A stretch of 64,000 nucleotides of DNA from assembly GCF_023701745.1 (NCBI RefSeq), contig NZ_JAJOZB010000001.1:5245501-5309500 (forward strand), given 5' to 3'. Each line of letters opens with the position of its first letter. Positions within the stretch are counted from its first letter, which is position 1. Positions 17,524 to 25,604 of this stretch are shown one piece after another. The notes beneath the pieces were generated by a model. That model saw only the letters and a list, made by a program, of their open reading frames with translations, was not told the DNA's origin and searched no databases. Source of the stretch: Streptomyces sp. RKAG293. Lineage in GTDB: Bacteria; Actinomycetota; Actinomycetes; Streptomycetales; Streptomycetaceae. Both the position numbers and the translations under genes were made by a program.

Positions 17524-17626
17524 GGGCGGTGCGGTGGCTGAGGCAAGGGATCACGGAGTGCTCTTCTGCGGCGCTGCGCACCTTGACCGGGCGGAGGGGA
17601 GGCCCGGCGCTGCGCGCCTGCCAGCG
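17524..17626 (+). repeat. Left arm of a long imperfect inverted repeat
   Basis: About 100 bp that match the reverse complement of 18191-18291. Shared blocks include CTTCTGCGGCGCTGCGCACC and TTGACCGGGCGGAGGG, and an outer block GGTGGCTGAG. A few single-base differences and 1-3 base gaps separate the arms. No transposase or target duplication is seen. Confidence 0.8.
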
Positions 17627-18190
17627 AGAGCGGCTCGCTGCGCTCCCCTTGCCGGGGCGGGGCCCTGGGGCCCCGGGGGTGGTGTTCGCCGGCGAGGCAG
17701 TCCGCTGCGCTGCCCTTTGCCACGTAGCGGGCGGTTGAGCTCGCGATGCTCTGCGAGGGGTGGGCCTGGCGGGGTTGCCCCCGCTCTGCCCATCGCGGGA
17801 CGGCGTCGTTGTTCGGCACAGCGCTGCCCCGCGAATGGTGCGCCCGTGCAGGGGTGGAGTTCTGGCCCGCCATCCTCGCCGCGATGTGGTGCTGGTGTGA
17901 CTGGGTATGCCCTCCGGGCCCTGAGGAGCGGTCCTTTGGGGGCTGCGGAGCACTAAGGTCGGCCAGAACTCAACATGGCGGGGGTCCGGCCACACAGGTT
18001 GATCGCTTTGAAGGTGTGGCGCGGTTCGAGAGCCGGGTCTCGATCGGCATCCCGCTGCGCCCCGGGCTGGAGCTCGCGCCCCGCCCCGAAGCCGAGCCGC
18101 CCCACCGTCCGCATCCGAGCCCCCGTCCTGCTCGGGGAGCGCAGCGGACCGGACTCCCTCCGCTTCACCGGGCCGCGCAGCGGACCGCTG
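17627..18190. other. Gene-poor stretch between the inverted-repeat arms
   Basis: About 560 bp with open frames in several phases but no start, Shine-Dalgarno and codon pattern that agree. It is rich in GCTGCGCT/AGCGCAGC words. I see no protein family. It could be decayed sequence or a non-autonomous element. The word GCGGGGGTCCGGCC followed by ACACA at 17978-17996 recurs, with one extra C, at 18757-18776. Confidence 0.5.
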
Positions 18191-18291
18191 CGCTGGCGGG
18201 CGCGCAGCGCCGTGCCTCCCCCTCCGCCCGGTCAAGGTGCGCAGCGCCGCAGAAGAACCACTCCGCGATCTCTGCTCAGCCACCGCCGGCC
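18191..18291 (-). repeat. Right arm of the long imperfect inverted repeat
   Basis: Reverse-complement partner of 17524-17626. It ends 10 bp before the stop codon of the small XRE gene at 18301, so the arm may also fold into that gene's 3' untranslated region. Confidence 0.8.
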
Positions 18292-18300
18292 CAGGGGTCG

Positions 18301-18609
18301 TTACGCGGCGTGTGCCTCGAACCACAGCGAACCTAGTTCGTGTCCCGGGGTGAGGCGAACGTCGGAGTCCAATGCAGCGGCCAGCGTACGGAGCAGCATT
18401 ATCGTCGGCTCGGTGCCACCCTCTTCGATGCACTCGATGGCGTCCTGTGTCACCCCGGCCCGTTCCGCCAGCTCCGCCGTGCTGAGGCTGAGGGCCACGC
18501 GTCGGTCGTAGAGCGCTTTGCCGAACGCCAGGGACTCTCGGATCGCGATCCGCTCGGGATCCTCCGCGTCAAGACTGGAGGGAACCCAGCGGGTGTGCCG
18601 GCCTGCCAT
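18301..18609 (-). CDS. Small XRE-type helix-turn-helix protein
   Basis: 102 residues. Residues about 37-95 form an HTH_3/XRE domain (ALSLSTAELAERAGVTQDAI then ECIEEGGTEPTIMLLRTLAAAL). The N-terminus (MAGRHTRWVPSSLDAED) is charged. The size and form resemble antitoxins of the HigA/RelB-associated XRE kind. A toxin would usually lie next to it on the same strand, and none is found either side. An orphan antitoxin or a plain regulator are both possible. AGGCGTAATGG around the start gives only a weak ribosome-binding site. Confidence 0.75.
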   Translation of the reverse strand: MAGRHTRWVPSSLDAEDPERIAIRESLAFGKALYDRRVALSLSTAELAERAGVTQDAIECIEEGGTEPTIMLLRTLAAALDSDVRLTPGHELGSLWFEAHAA

Positions 18610-18848
18610 TACGCCTCCCGCTCGTACGACTCGTTCACAGGCCCATGATGCTCGCTGTCACAGACTGTCCGCTCCCGTGCAGCTCAAGGCCGGTGCGCGC
18701 GGGGGTCCTGGCAGCTGTGCGCCTGTCAGCGGGGCCGGTCCGCAGCACTCCCCATTGCGGGGGTCCGGCCCACACACCTCATCCCACTTCGACTCGCATC
18801 AATACGTATCAACTCAATCCGTATAACCCCAAACTCGTACATACGGAA
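18610..18848. other. Intergenic region with a partial repeat
   Basis: No credible gene. It contains the second copy (18757-18776) of a ~19-bp word found at 17978, and an AT-richer stretch (18785-18845) that is unusual for the window and could hold the promoter of the small XRE gene's upstream neighbourhood or just foreign sequence. Confidence 0.4.
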
Positions 18849-18880
18849 GGGCCGCCGGCCCGAGCGGGGGACGGCGGCCC
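18849..18880 (-). terminator. Hairpin terminator of the NlpC/P60 gene
   Basis: GGGCCGCC pairs with GGCGGCCC around a 16-base loop, 38 bp downstream of the NlpC/P60 stop. Confidence 0.6.
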
Positions 18881-18917
18881 TACGTGGGGGGAAGCGGGGG
18901 AGCTGGGGGGTTGGACG

Positions 18918-19802
18918 TCAGGCCACGCGGGTGGCGAAGTCCGGGGTGGACCAGCTCATGTCGTGGACGCCGATGCCCGTCTCCGGGTTCGCGGCGTCGA
19001 GGTACTGGTCGCCGCCGATGTAGACGCCGACGTGGTACGCGCTGCCCTGGCCGCCCCAGAAGACCAGGTCGCCGACCTGGAGGGAGCTGATGGACACCGG
19101 GGTGCCGCTGTTCGACTGCTCCTGGGAGGTGCGGGGGAGTTCCACGCCGATCGTCTTGAACGCCGCCTGGACCAGGCCCGAGCAGTCGTACGAGGTCGGG
19201 CCGGTGCCGCCCATGACGTAGGGCTTGCCGACCTGGGCCTGCAGGAAGCTGATGACGCTCGCGATGCTGCCGCTCGCCTTGGAGGCGGCGGAGGACACCT
19301 TCGAGGACGAGGAGCCGGACGACGAGGACGAGGACGACACCGAGAGCTTCGTGCGCTCCGAGGAGCGGGACGCGGCCTGGGAGGCGGCCTCGCGCTCGTC
19401 AGCGGCCTGGGCGGCGGCAGCCTTGGCGTCGGCGGCCTTCTTCAGCTCGGCCTGCTTCGTCGCGGCCGCGACCTTCTTGGCCGCGGCGGCGGCGCTGTCC
19501 TCGGCGGCCTGCAGCTTCAGCTGGACGACCGTCTGGTCGATGGCTGCGGCTGCCTGCGCGGCGGAGGCGGTGGTGCTCAGTGCGGGCGTCTGCTCGGCGG
19601 TCGTCGCGGTTCCGACCGGAGCGGGCGTGTGGTTCGAGTGATCGGCCATGGCCGGAGCGGCCGCGCCACTGAGCGCGAGCGCACTGACGACGCCGCCGAC
19701 GATTCCGGCCCGGCGGACCCAGTTCGGGTTACCGGGAGCGGCGTGCCGTCGGCGGCGTATATGCGATTCGGACTTGGTCGTCCGGATGAGGTTTGGGGAC
19801 AT
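18918..19802 (-). CDS. Secreted NlpC/P60 (C40) peptidoglycan hydrolase
   Basis: 294 residues. A long signal peptide ends near AMA-DH (residue 53). Residues about 85-145 form an Ala-rich coiled coil and 150-178 a Ser-rich linker. The catalytic NlpC/P60 domain (about 180-294) has Cys207 in SYDCSGLVQAAF and His257 in AYHVGVYIGGD, which fit a gamma-D-glutamyl-diamino acid endopeptidase. It should cut stem peptides during growth or germination. The leader on the same strand carries a ydaO-like element, so c-di-AMP probably sets its expression, as known for other streptomycete wall-lysis genes. Confidence 0.93.
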   Translation of the reverse strand: MSPNLIRTTKSESHIRRRRHAAPGNPNWVRRAGIVGGVVSALALSGAAAPAMADHSNHTPAPVGTATTAEQTPALSTTASAAQAAAAIDQTVVQLKLQAAEDSAAAAAKKVAAATKQAELKKAADAKAAAAQAADEREAASQAASRSSERTKLSVSSSSSSSGSSSSKVSSAASKASGSIASVISFLQAQVGKPYVMGGTGPTSYDCSGLVQAAFKTIGVELPRTSQEQSNSGTPVSISSLQVGDLVFWGGQGSAYHVGVYIGGDQYLDAANPETGIGVHDMSWSTPDFATRVA

Positions 19803-19918
19803 GTGGTCCTGGCTATCAGGATGCGCCGGTTCCGTTCAACAAAGGTGGGATGCGACACAGTTGTCGTGTGCACGGTCGAATGTCCTTATTTGGATCTTGC
19901 TCACCAGGACCATATGTC

Positions 19919-20025
19919 CGACTCGTTCCGGAGTCGCCGCGGAGCGCTCGTGAGTCGGTTCACGTGCGTCAGCGGGACCTTCGTCCCGTTCACCCCTAAG
20001 GGGGCGACCGTCGCTATCACGCCAT
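19919..20025 (-). ncRNA. Probable ydaO-type c-di-AMP riboswitch
   Basis: Reading on the minus strand, the leader of the NlpC/P60 gene contains CCCCCTTAGGGGTGAACGGG, then a short hairpin GGGACGAAGGTCCC, then GTGAACCGACTCACGAGCGC. This order (a TTAGGGGTGAA block followed by a GAACCNGAC-like block) is the conserved core of the ydaO-yuaA class. The 3' part ends in a small hairpin with stem CGACTC/GAGTCG at 19919-19936 that could be the expression platform. Boundaries are approximate; a covariance-model search would settle it. Confidence 0.6.
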
Positions 20026-20261
20026 TCGGTCCAGGGCGAATTTGCCTACCGCGAGGGGGCCTTGATAATGCGCGCGTCGCTGTGACCAGGGGTAACGCGA
20101 GTGAATGTGACGTCAAGTGATTGTTTGTGCCGCATGCGGTGCAAGATCACCGCTCATCAGCCTTCATGATCATTCGTCAGGTGGTGGAGATCACAAAGCC
20201 GTTGGCCCACCCCGTGTCGCAGATCACAGACCGCCGGGCATAAGATGCAGGCGGCTTGGGC

Positions 20262-20279
20262 TTGTGAACTGCCTCACAT
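20262..20279. promoter_or_regulatory. Candidate Rex operator upstream of nuoA
   Basis: TTGTGAACTGCCTCACAT matches the streptomycete Rex operator TTGTGAACGCGTTCACAA at 13 of 18 positions: the left half fully and TCACA of the right half. Rex senses NADH/NAD+ and is known to repress the nuo operon in S. coelicolor. The site is 119 bp before the nuoA start. Confidence 0.6.
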
Positions 20280-20281
20280 AG

Positions 20282-20309
20282 ACGCGATCTTCACATGAAC
20301 GCGATCTTC
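20282..20309 (+). repeat. Direct repeat ACGCGATCTTC in the nuo leader
   Basis: Two exact copies of ACGCGATCTTC, at 20282-20292 and 20299-20309, directly after the Rex-like site and before nuoA. They may be part of the regulatory region or a small duplication. Confidence 0.5.
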
Positions 20310-20397
20310 GTGAGCCGGACACGACCCGAGCGCATGGTCCCTCCCCCGGCGGGGGGACCCCCACGCAGTCATCGGCGACTGGAAGGAGCGGGGGACG

Positions 20398-20757
20398 ATG
20401 AACGCCTATGCGCCCATCCTCGTGTTGGGCGGCCTCGGGGCCGGCTTCGCGATCTTCTCCGTGATCACGGCCTCGATCGTCGGACCAAAACGGTACAACC
20501 GGGCCAAATTGGAAGCCTATGAGTGCGGCATCGAGCCCACTCCGCAGCCCATCGGCGGCGGGCGCTTCCCCATCAAGTACTACCTGACGGCGATGCTCTT
20601 CATCGTCTTCGACATCGAGATCGTCTTCCTCTATCCCTGGGCCGTCACGTTCGACTCCCTGGGGATTTTCGGGCTCGTGGAGATGCTCCTCTTCGTGCTC
20701 ACCGTCTTCGTCGCCTACGCATACGTGTGGCGGCGCGGCGGCCTGGAATGGGACTAG
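20398..20757 (+). CDS. nuoA: NADH-quinone oxidoreductase subunit A
   Basis: 119 residues with three membrane helices (about 6-28, 62-82, 88-108). It is a small membrane subunit of complex I next to the quinone pocket. The loop holds the conserved YECGIEPTP stretch. GGAGCGGGGG lies ahead of the ATG. First gene of a 14-gene operon that ends at 36349. Confidence 0.97.
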   Translation: MNAYAPILVLGGLGAGFAIFSVITASIVGPKRYNRAKLEAYECGIEPTPQPIGGGRFPIKYYLTAMLFIVFDIEIVFLYPWAVTFDSLGIFGLVEMLLFVLTVFVAYAYVWRRGGLEWD

Positions 20758-20775
20758 GGGACAAGGGGCCAACGC

Positions 20776-21330
20776 ATGGGTATCGAAGAAAAACTGCCGA
20801 GTGGATTTCTGCTGACCACGGTGGAGTCCGCCGCGGGCTGGGTGCGTAAGGCGTCGGTCTTCCCGGCCACCTTCGGCCTGGCCTGCTGTGCCATCGAGAT
20901 GATGACGACCGGGGCCGGGCGCTATGACCTGGCCCGTTTCGGTATGGAGGTCTTCCGCGGCTCGCCGCGGCAGGCGGACCTGATGATCGTGGCCGGCCGG
21001 GTCAGCCAGAAGATGGCGCCGGTGCTGCGGCAGGTCTATGACCAGATGCCGAATCCCAAGTGGGTCATCTCCATGGGGGTCTGCGCTTCTTCGGGTGGAA
21101 TGTTCAACAATTACGCCATTGTGCAGGGTGTTGACCATATTGTCCCCGTTGATATCTATTTGCCCGGCTGTCCGCCCCGGCCCGAGATGCTCATGGACGC
21201 CATCCTCAAGCTCCACCAGAAGATCCAGGGCGAGAAGCTCGGCGTGAACCGTGAGGAGGCGGCCCGCGAAGCGGAGTCCGCCGCTCTCAACGCGCTCCCG
21301 CTGATCGAGATGAAGGGGCTGCTGCGGTGA
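20776..21330 (+). CDS. nuoB: NADH-quinone oxidoreductase subunit B
   Basis: 184 residues, peripheral-arm subunit that carries the terminal [4Fe-4S] cluster N2, the last electron carrier before quinone. Ligands are seen in [11 protein letters not shown] (adjacent Cys pair), [10 protein letters not shown] and LPGCPPRPE. The Cys pair and the GCPPRPE block are invariant in the family. Its stop overlaps nuoC by 4 bases. Confidence 0.97.
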   Translation: MGIEEKLPSGFLLTTVESAAGWVRKASVFPATFGLACCAIEMMTTGAGRYDLARFGMEVFRGSPRQADLMIVAGRVSQKMAPVLRQVYDQMPNPKWVISMGVCASSGGMFNNYAIVQGVDHIVPVDIYLPGCPPRPEMLMDAILKLHQKIQGEKLGVNREEAAREAESAALNALPLIEMKGLLR

Positions 21331-22061
21331 CAGACGCCAACGGCACCAACCCCGACCGCGACCTGCAGACCGACAACCTCCCCGGCCAGCGCGACGACGC
21401 CGGCGAGGTCATCGGTCACCGCAAGGGCATGTTCGGTGCCAACAACGGTGGCGACACCTCCGGCTACGGCGGCCTCGTCAGGACCGTCCGGCTGCCAGGA
21501 CCGGCCCACCGCCCCTACGGCGGCTGGTTCGACGAGGTGGCCGACGAGCTGGAGGGCGCGCTGGAGGAGCAGGGACTGCTCCCCTCCAACGCGATCGACC
21601 GGACCGTCATCGACCGCGACGAGCTGACCTTCCACATCGCCCGCGAGCACCTCGTGCAGGTCGCCAAGACCTGCCGCGACGATCCGGCGCTGCGCTTCGA
21701 GCTCTGTACGGGCGTGAGCGGGGTGAACTACCCCGAGGACAAGGGCCGCGAACTGCACGCCGTCTACCACCTGCGTTCGATCACGCACAACCGGCTGATC
21801 CGGCTGGAGGTGAGCGCCCCCGACAGCGACCCGCACATCCCGTCGATCGTCCCGGTGTACCCGACGAACGACTGGCACGAGCGTGAGGCGTACGACTTCT
21901 TCGGCATCGTCTTCGACGGCCACCCGGCCCTCACGCGGATCATGATGCCGGACGACTGGCCCGGCCACCCGCAGCGCAAGGACTACCCGCTCGGCGGCAT
22001 CCCCGTCGAGTACAAGGGCGCCCAGATCCCGGCTCCCGACCAGCGGAGGTCGTACTCCTGA
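21327..22061 (+). CDS. nuoC: NADH-quinone oxidoreductase subunit C
   Basis: 244 residues from a GTG in a GTGA overlap with nuoB. Peripheral-arm 30-kDa subunit. The N-terminal ~80 residues are an extension typical of actinobacteria. The conserved core shows [20 protein letters not shown] followed by [10 protein letters not shown] and RKDYPLGG. It is a separate protein here, not fused to NuoD as in E. coli. Confidence 0.96.
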   Translation: MTDANGTNPDRDLQTDNLPGQRDDAGEVIGHRKGMFGANNGGDTSGYGGLVRTVRLPGPAHRPYGGWFDEVADELEGALEEQGLLPSNAIDRTVIDRDELTFHIAREHLVQVAKTCRDDPALRFELCTGVSGVNYPEDKGRELHAVYHLRSITHNRLIRLEVSAPDSDPHIPSIVPVYPTNDWHEREAYDFFGIVFDGHPALTRIMMPDDWPGHPQRKDYPLGGIPVEYKGAQIPAPDQRRSYS

Positions 22062-23395
22062 TGAGCACTCACCACGCACCCGCTCAGGCGGAAGAACGCG
22101 ACACCACCGAAGGCCGGGTCTTCACCGTCACCGGCGGTGACTGGGACGAGCTGGCCGAGACGGTCGGCAGGTCCGACGACGAGCGCATCATCGTCAACAT
22201 GGGGCCGCAGCACCCGTCCACCCACGGTGTGCTCCGGCTGATCCTGGAGATCGACGGCGAGACGGTCACCGAGGCCCGGTCGGGCATCGGCTACCTGCAC
22301 ACCGGCATCGAGAAGAACATGGAGTACCGGACGTGGACCCAGGGGTCCACGTTCGTGACGCGCATGGACTACCTCACGCCGTTCTTCAACGAGACGGCGT
22401 ACTGCCTCGCGGTCGAGAAGCTGCTCGGCGTCACCGAGCAGGTGCCGGACCGGGCCAGCGTCATCCGCGTGCTGCTGATGGAGCTCAACCGGCTCTCGTC
22501 GCACCTGGTGTGCATCGCCACCGGCGGTATGGAACTCGGCGCCACCACGATCATGATCTACGGGTTCCGTGACCGAGAGCTGATCCTGGACGTCTTCGAG
22601 CTCATCACCGGGCTGCGGATGAACCACGCGTACATCCGGCCGGGCGGCCTCGCCCAGGACCTGCCGCCGGGCGCGGTGGACCAGATCCGCGAGCTCGTGA
22701 AGAAGATGCGCAAGAACCTTCCCGAGTACGACAAGCTCGCCACCGGCAACCCGATCTTCAAGGCCCGGATGGAAGAGGTCGGCTACCTGGACCTGGCCGG
22801 CTGCATGGCGCTCGGCGCCACCGGCCCGATCCTGCGCGCCGCCGGCCTGCCGCACGACCTGCGCAAGGCGCAGCCGTACTGCGGTTACGAGAACTACGAC
22901 TTCGAGATCCCGACGGCCGACACCGCCGACTCCTACGGCCGCTTCCTGGTCCGCCTGGAGGAGATGCGGCAGTCGCTGCGCATCGTCGAGCAGGCCCTGG
23001 ACAAGCTGGCCCCAGGACCGGTGATGGTCGAGGACAAGAAGATCGCCTGGCCCGCGCAGCTCGCGCTCGGCCCGGACGGCCTCGGCAACTCCCTGGACCA
23101 CATCAAGAAGATCATGGGCACCTCGATGGAGTCCCTGATCCACCACTTCAAGCTGGTGACCGAGGGCTTCCGGGTTCCGCCGGGCCAGGCGTACACCGCG
23201 GTGGAGTCGCCCAAGGGCGAGCTGGGCGTGCATGTCGTCAGCGACGGCGGCACCCGCCCCTTCCGGGTCCACTTCCGCGACCCGTCCTTCACCAACCTGC
23301 AGTCCATGGCGGCGATGTGCGAGGGCGGCCAGGTCGCCGACGTCATCGTGGCCGTGGCGTCCATCGACCCCGTGATGGGAGGCGTCGACCGATGA
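22061..23395 (+). CDS. nuoD: NADH-quinone oxidoreductase subunit D
   Basis: 444 residues, 49-kDa subunit that forms the quinone-binding cavity with Nuo[16 protein letters not shown] (about 46-60) carries the His of the quinone site. Further family blocks are [21 protein letters not shown] and RSPSF-like [11 protein letters not shown] near the C-terminus. The start shares one base with the nuoC stop. Confidence 0.97.
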   Translation: MSTHHAPAQAEERDTTEGRVFTVTGGDWDELAETVGRSDDERIIVNMGPQHPSTHGVLRLILEIDGETVTEARSGIGYLHTGIEKNMEYRTWTQGSTFVTRMDYLTPFFNETAYCLAVEKLLGVTEQVPDRASVIRVLLMELNRLSSHLVCIATGGMELGATTIMIYGFRDRELILDVFELITGLRMNHAYIRPGGLAQDLPPGAVDQIRELVKKMRKNLPEYDKLATGNPIFKARMEEVGYLDLAGCMALGATGPILRAAGLPHDLRKAQPYCGYENYDFEIPTADTADSYGRFLVRLEEMRQSLRIVEQALDKLAPGPVMVEDKKIAWPAQLALGPDGLGNSLDHIKKIMGTSMESLIHHFKLVTEGFRVPPGQAYTAVESPKGELGVHVVSDGGTRPFRVHFRDPSFTNLQSMAAMCEGGQVADVIVAVASIDPVMGGVDR

Positions 23396-24267
23396 CCGAC
23401 GTGTCTTTGGGCATCCCGCAGATGCCCGCGCCCGACTATCCGGCCGATGTACGCGCCAGGCTGGAGGCGGACGCGAAGGAGATCATCGCCCGCTATCCCG
23501 GCAGCCGCAGCGCGCTCCTGCCGCTGCTGCACCTGACGCAGTCCGAGGACGGGTACGTCACCCGCACCGGCGTCCGGTTCTGCGCCGAGCAGCTCGACCT
23601 CACCACCGCCGAGGTCACCGCGGTCGCGACCTTCTACTCCATGTACCGGCGCAAGCCCAGTGGGGACTACCAGGTCGGGGTCTGCACCAACACGCTCTGC
23701 GCGGTGATGGGCGGCGACGCCATCTTCGACGAGCTGAAGGAGCACCTCGGGGTCGGCAACGACGAGACCACCGAGGACGGCAAGGTCACGCTGGAGCACA
23801 TCGAGTGCAACGCGGCCTGCGACTTCGCGCCGGTGGTGATGGTGAACTGGGAGTTCTTCGACAACCAGACGCCGGACTCCGCCAAGCGGCTGGTCGACGA
23901 CCTCATCGCCGGCCGCGAGGTGCGGCCGACCCGTGGCGCGCCGCTCTGCACGTACAAGGAGACCGCCCGCATCCTCGCCGGCTTCCCCGACGAGCGCCCC
24001 GGCGCCGTCGAGGCCACCGGCGGAGCCGGCCCCGCCTCGCTCGCGGGACTGCGGCTGTCGCGCGGCGAGGAACTGCCCGCCGCGGGCGCCGGACAGCCGG
24101 CCCGCCGGTCGTCCGTACCGCCGCAGGGCGAGACCCCGGCCGCGCCGTCGGGCACCCCCGGGCAGCCCAGCCCCGCCGAGCACGCCAGCTCGCACGACGC
24201 ACCGCAGGAGACCGCCGTGTCGGACCCCGCCAACCCGGCAGGACCTGAGAGCGAGGAGGGCAAATGA
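23392..24267 (+). CDS. nuoE: NADH-quinone oxidoreductase subunit E
   Basis: 291 residues, 24-kDa thioredoxin-like subunit with the [2Fe-2S] cluster N1a. The four ligands are in [12 protein letters not shown] and [11 protein letters not shown]. The core ends near residue 195. The last ~95 residues are a Pro/Ala/Gly-rich extension without known domain ([19 protein letters not shown] in part), longer than in most bacteria. The ATG lies in an ATGA overlap with nuoD. Confidence 0.96.
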   Translation: MTDVSLGIPQMPAPDYPADVRARLEADAKEIIARYPGSRSALLPLLHLTQSEDGYVTRTGVRFCAEQLDLTTAEVTAVATFYSMYRRKPSGDYQVGVCTNTLCAVMGGDAIFDELKEHLGVGNDETTEDGKVTLEHIECNAACDFAPVVMVNWEFFDNQTPDSAKRLVDDLIAGREVRPTRGAPLCTYKETARILAGFPDERPGAVEATGGAGPASLAGLRLSRGEELPAAGAGQPARRSSVPPQGETPAAPSGTPGQPSPAEHASSHDAPQETAVSDPANPAGPESEEGK

Positions 24268-25604
24268 TGACCGTGTCGCCCGAGAAGCTGCTCACCCCCG
24301 TCCTGTCGGCCTTCTGGGACGACCCGCAGTCGTGGACGCTCGACACCTACCGGCGTCACGAGGGCTACGAGGGCCTGCGCAAGGCCCTCGCCATGCCGCC
24401 GGACGACGTCATCGCGTACGTGAAGGACGCCGGACTGCGCGGCCGCGGCGGCGCCGGCTTCCCGACCGGTATGAAGTGGCAGTTCATCCCGCAGGGTGAC
24501 GGCAAGCCGCACTACCTGGTCGTCAACGCCGACGAGTCGGAGCCGGGCACCTGCAAGGACATCCCGCTGCTGTTCGCGAACCCGCACTCGCTCATCGAGG
24601 GCATGGTCATCGCCTGCCACGCGATCCGCTCCAACCACGCCTTCATCTATCTGCGCGGCGAGGTCGTCCCCGTGCTGCGCCGGCTGCACGAGGCCGTGCG
24701 CGAGGCGTACGAGGCCGGCTACCTCGGCAAGAACATCCAGGGCAGCGGCTTCGATCTGGAGCTGACCGTCCACGCCGGGGCCGGCGCGTACATCTGCGGC
24801 GAGGAGACGGCGCTGCTGGACTCGCTCGAAGGACGCCGCGGCCAGCCCCGGCTGCGCCCGCCGTTCCCGGCGGTCGAGGGCCTGTACGCCTGCCCGACCG
24901 TCGTCAACAACGTCGAGTCCATCGCCTCGGTGCCCGCGATCATGCAGCGCGGCAAGGAGTGGTTCAAGTCGATGGGCACCGAGAAGTCCCCGGGCTTCAC
25001 GCTGTACTCGCTGTCCGGGCACGTCGTCAGCCCCGGCCAGTACGAGGCCCCGCTCGGCATCACGCTGCGCCAGCTGCTCGACATGAGCGGCGGCATCCGG
25101 CCGGGCCACCGGCTGAAGTTCTGGACCCCCGGCGGCTCGTCGACCCCGATGTTCACCGACGAGCACCTGGACGTACCGCTCGACTACGAGGGCGTGGGCG
25201 CCGCCGGCTCCATGCTCGGCACCAAGGCGCTGCAGTGCTTCGACGAGACGACGTGCGTCGTGCGGGCGGTGACGCGTTGGACGGAGTTCTACGCCCACGA
25301 GTCCTGCGGCAAGTGCACGCCGTGCCGTGAGGGCACGTACTGGCTGGTCCAGTTGCTGCGCGACATCGAGGCCGGCAAGGGCAAGCTGTCCGACCTCGAC
25401 AAGCTCAACGACATCGCCGACAACATCAACGGCAAGTCCTTCTGTGCGCTCGGCGACGGCGCCGCCAGCCCGATCTTCTCCTCCCTCAAGTACTTCCGCG
25501 AGGAGTACGAGGAGCACATCGAGCGCAAGGGCTGCCCCTTCGACCCGGCCGCCTCGACCGTATGGGCCGACGCCGGAACGTCTCACCTGGAGGTGAACGC
25601 ATGA
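24264..25604 (+). CDS. nuoF: NADH-quinone oxidoreductase subunit F
   Basis: 446 residues, the NADH-oxidising 51-kDa subunit. The nucleotide/FMN-binding motif is [13 protein letters not shown] (about 60-72). The [4Fe-4S] N3 ligands are in [12 protein letters not shown], with the fourth Cys in SFCALGDGA. Two adjacent ATG codons could start it. The first overlaps the nuoE stop. Confidence 0.97.
   Translation: MMTVSPEKLLTPVLSAFWDDPQSWTLDTYRRHEGYEGLRKALAMPPDDVIAYVKDAGLRGRGGAGFPTGMKWQFIPQGDGKPHYLVVNADESEPGTCKDIPLLFANPHSLIEGMVIACHAIRSNHAFIYLRGEVVPVLRRLHEAVREAYEAGYLGKNIQGSGFDLELTVHAGAGAYICGEETALLDSLEGRRGQPRLRPPFPAVEGLYACPTVVNNVESIASVPAIMQRGKEWFKSMGTEKSPGFTLYSLSGHVVSPGQYEAPLGITLRQLLDMSGGIRPGHRLKFWTPGGSSTPMFTDEHLDVPLDYEGVGAAGSMLGTKALQCFDETTCVVRAVTRWTEFYAHESCGKCTPCREGTYWLVQLLRDIEAGKGKLSDLDKLNDIADNINGKSFCALGDGAASPIFSSLKYFREEYEEHIERKGCPFDPAASTVWADAGTSHLEVNA

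Noticed and set aside
17339-18511. Several open frames in both directions in the 17.5-18.3 kb stretch
   Set aside because: They overlap each other in different phases and follow the GC-rich repeat words; none has a start signal plus a coding pattern.
18301-18609. Antitoxin of a toxin-antitoxin pair
   Set aside because: No toxin-like gene is next to it on the same strand, so only a small XRE protein can be claimed.
18645-20120. A 491-codon open frame on the plus strand covering the NlpC/P60 gene and its leader
   Set aside because: Antisense to a gene with catalytic Cys and His motifs and a signal peptide; the translation is Gly/Arg-rich.
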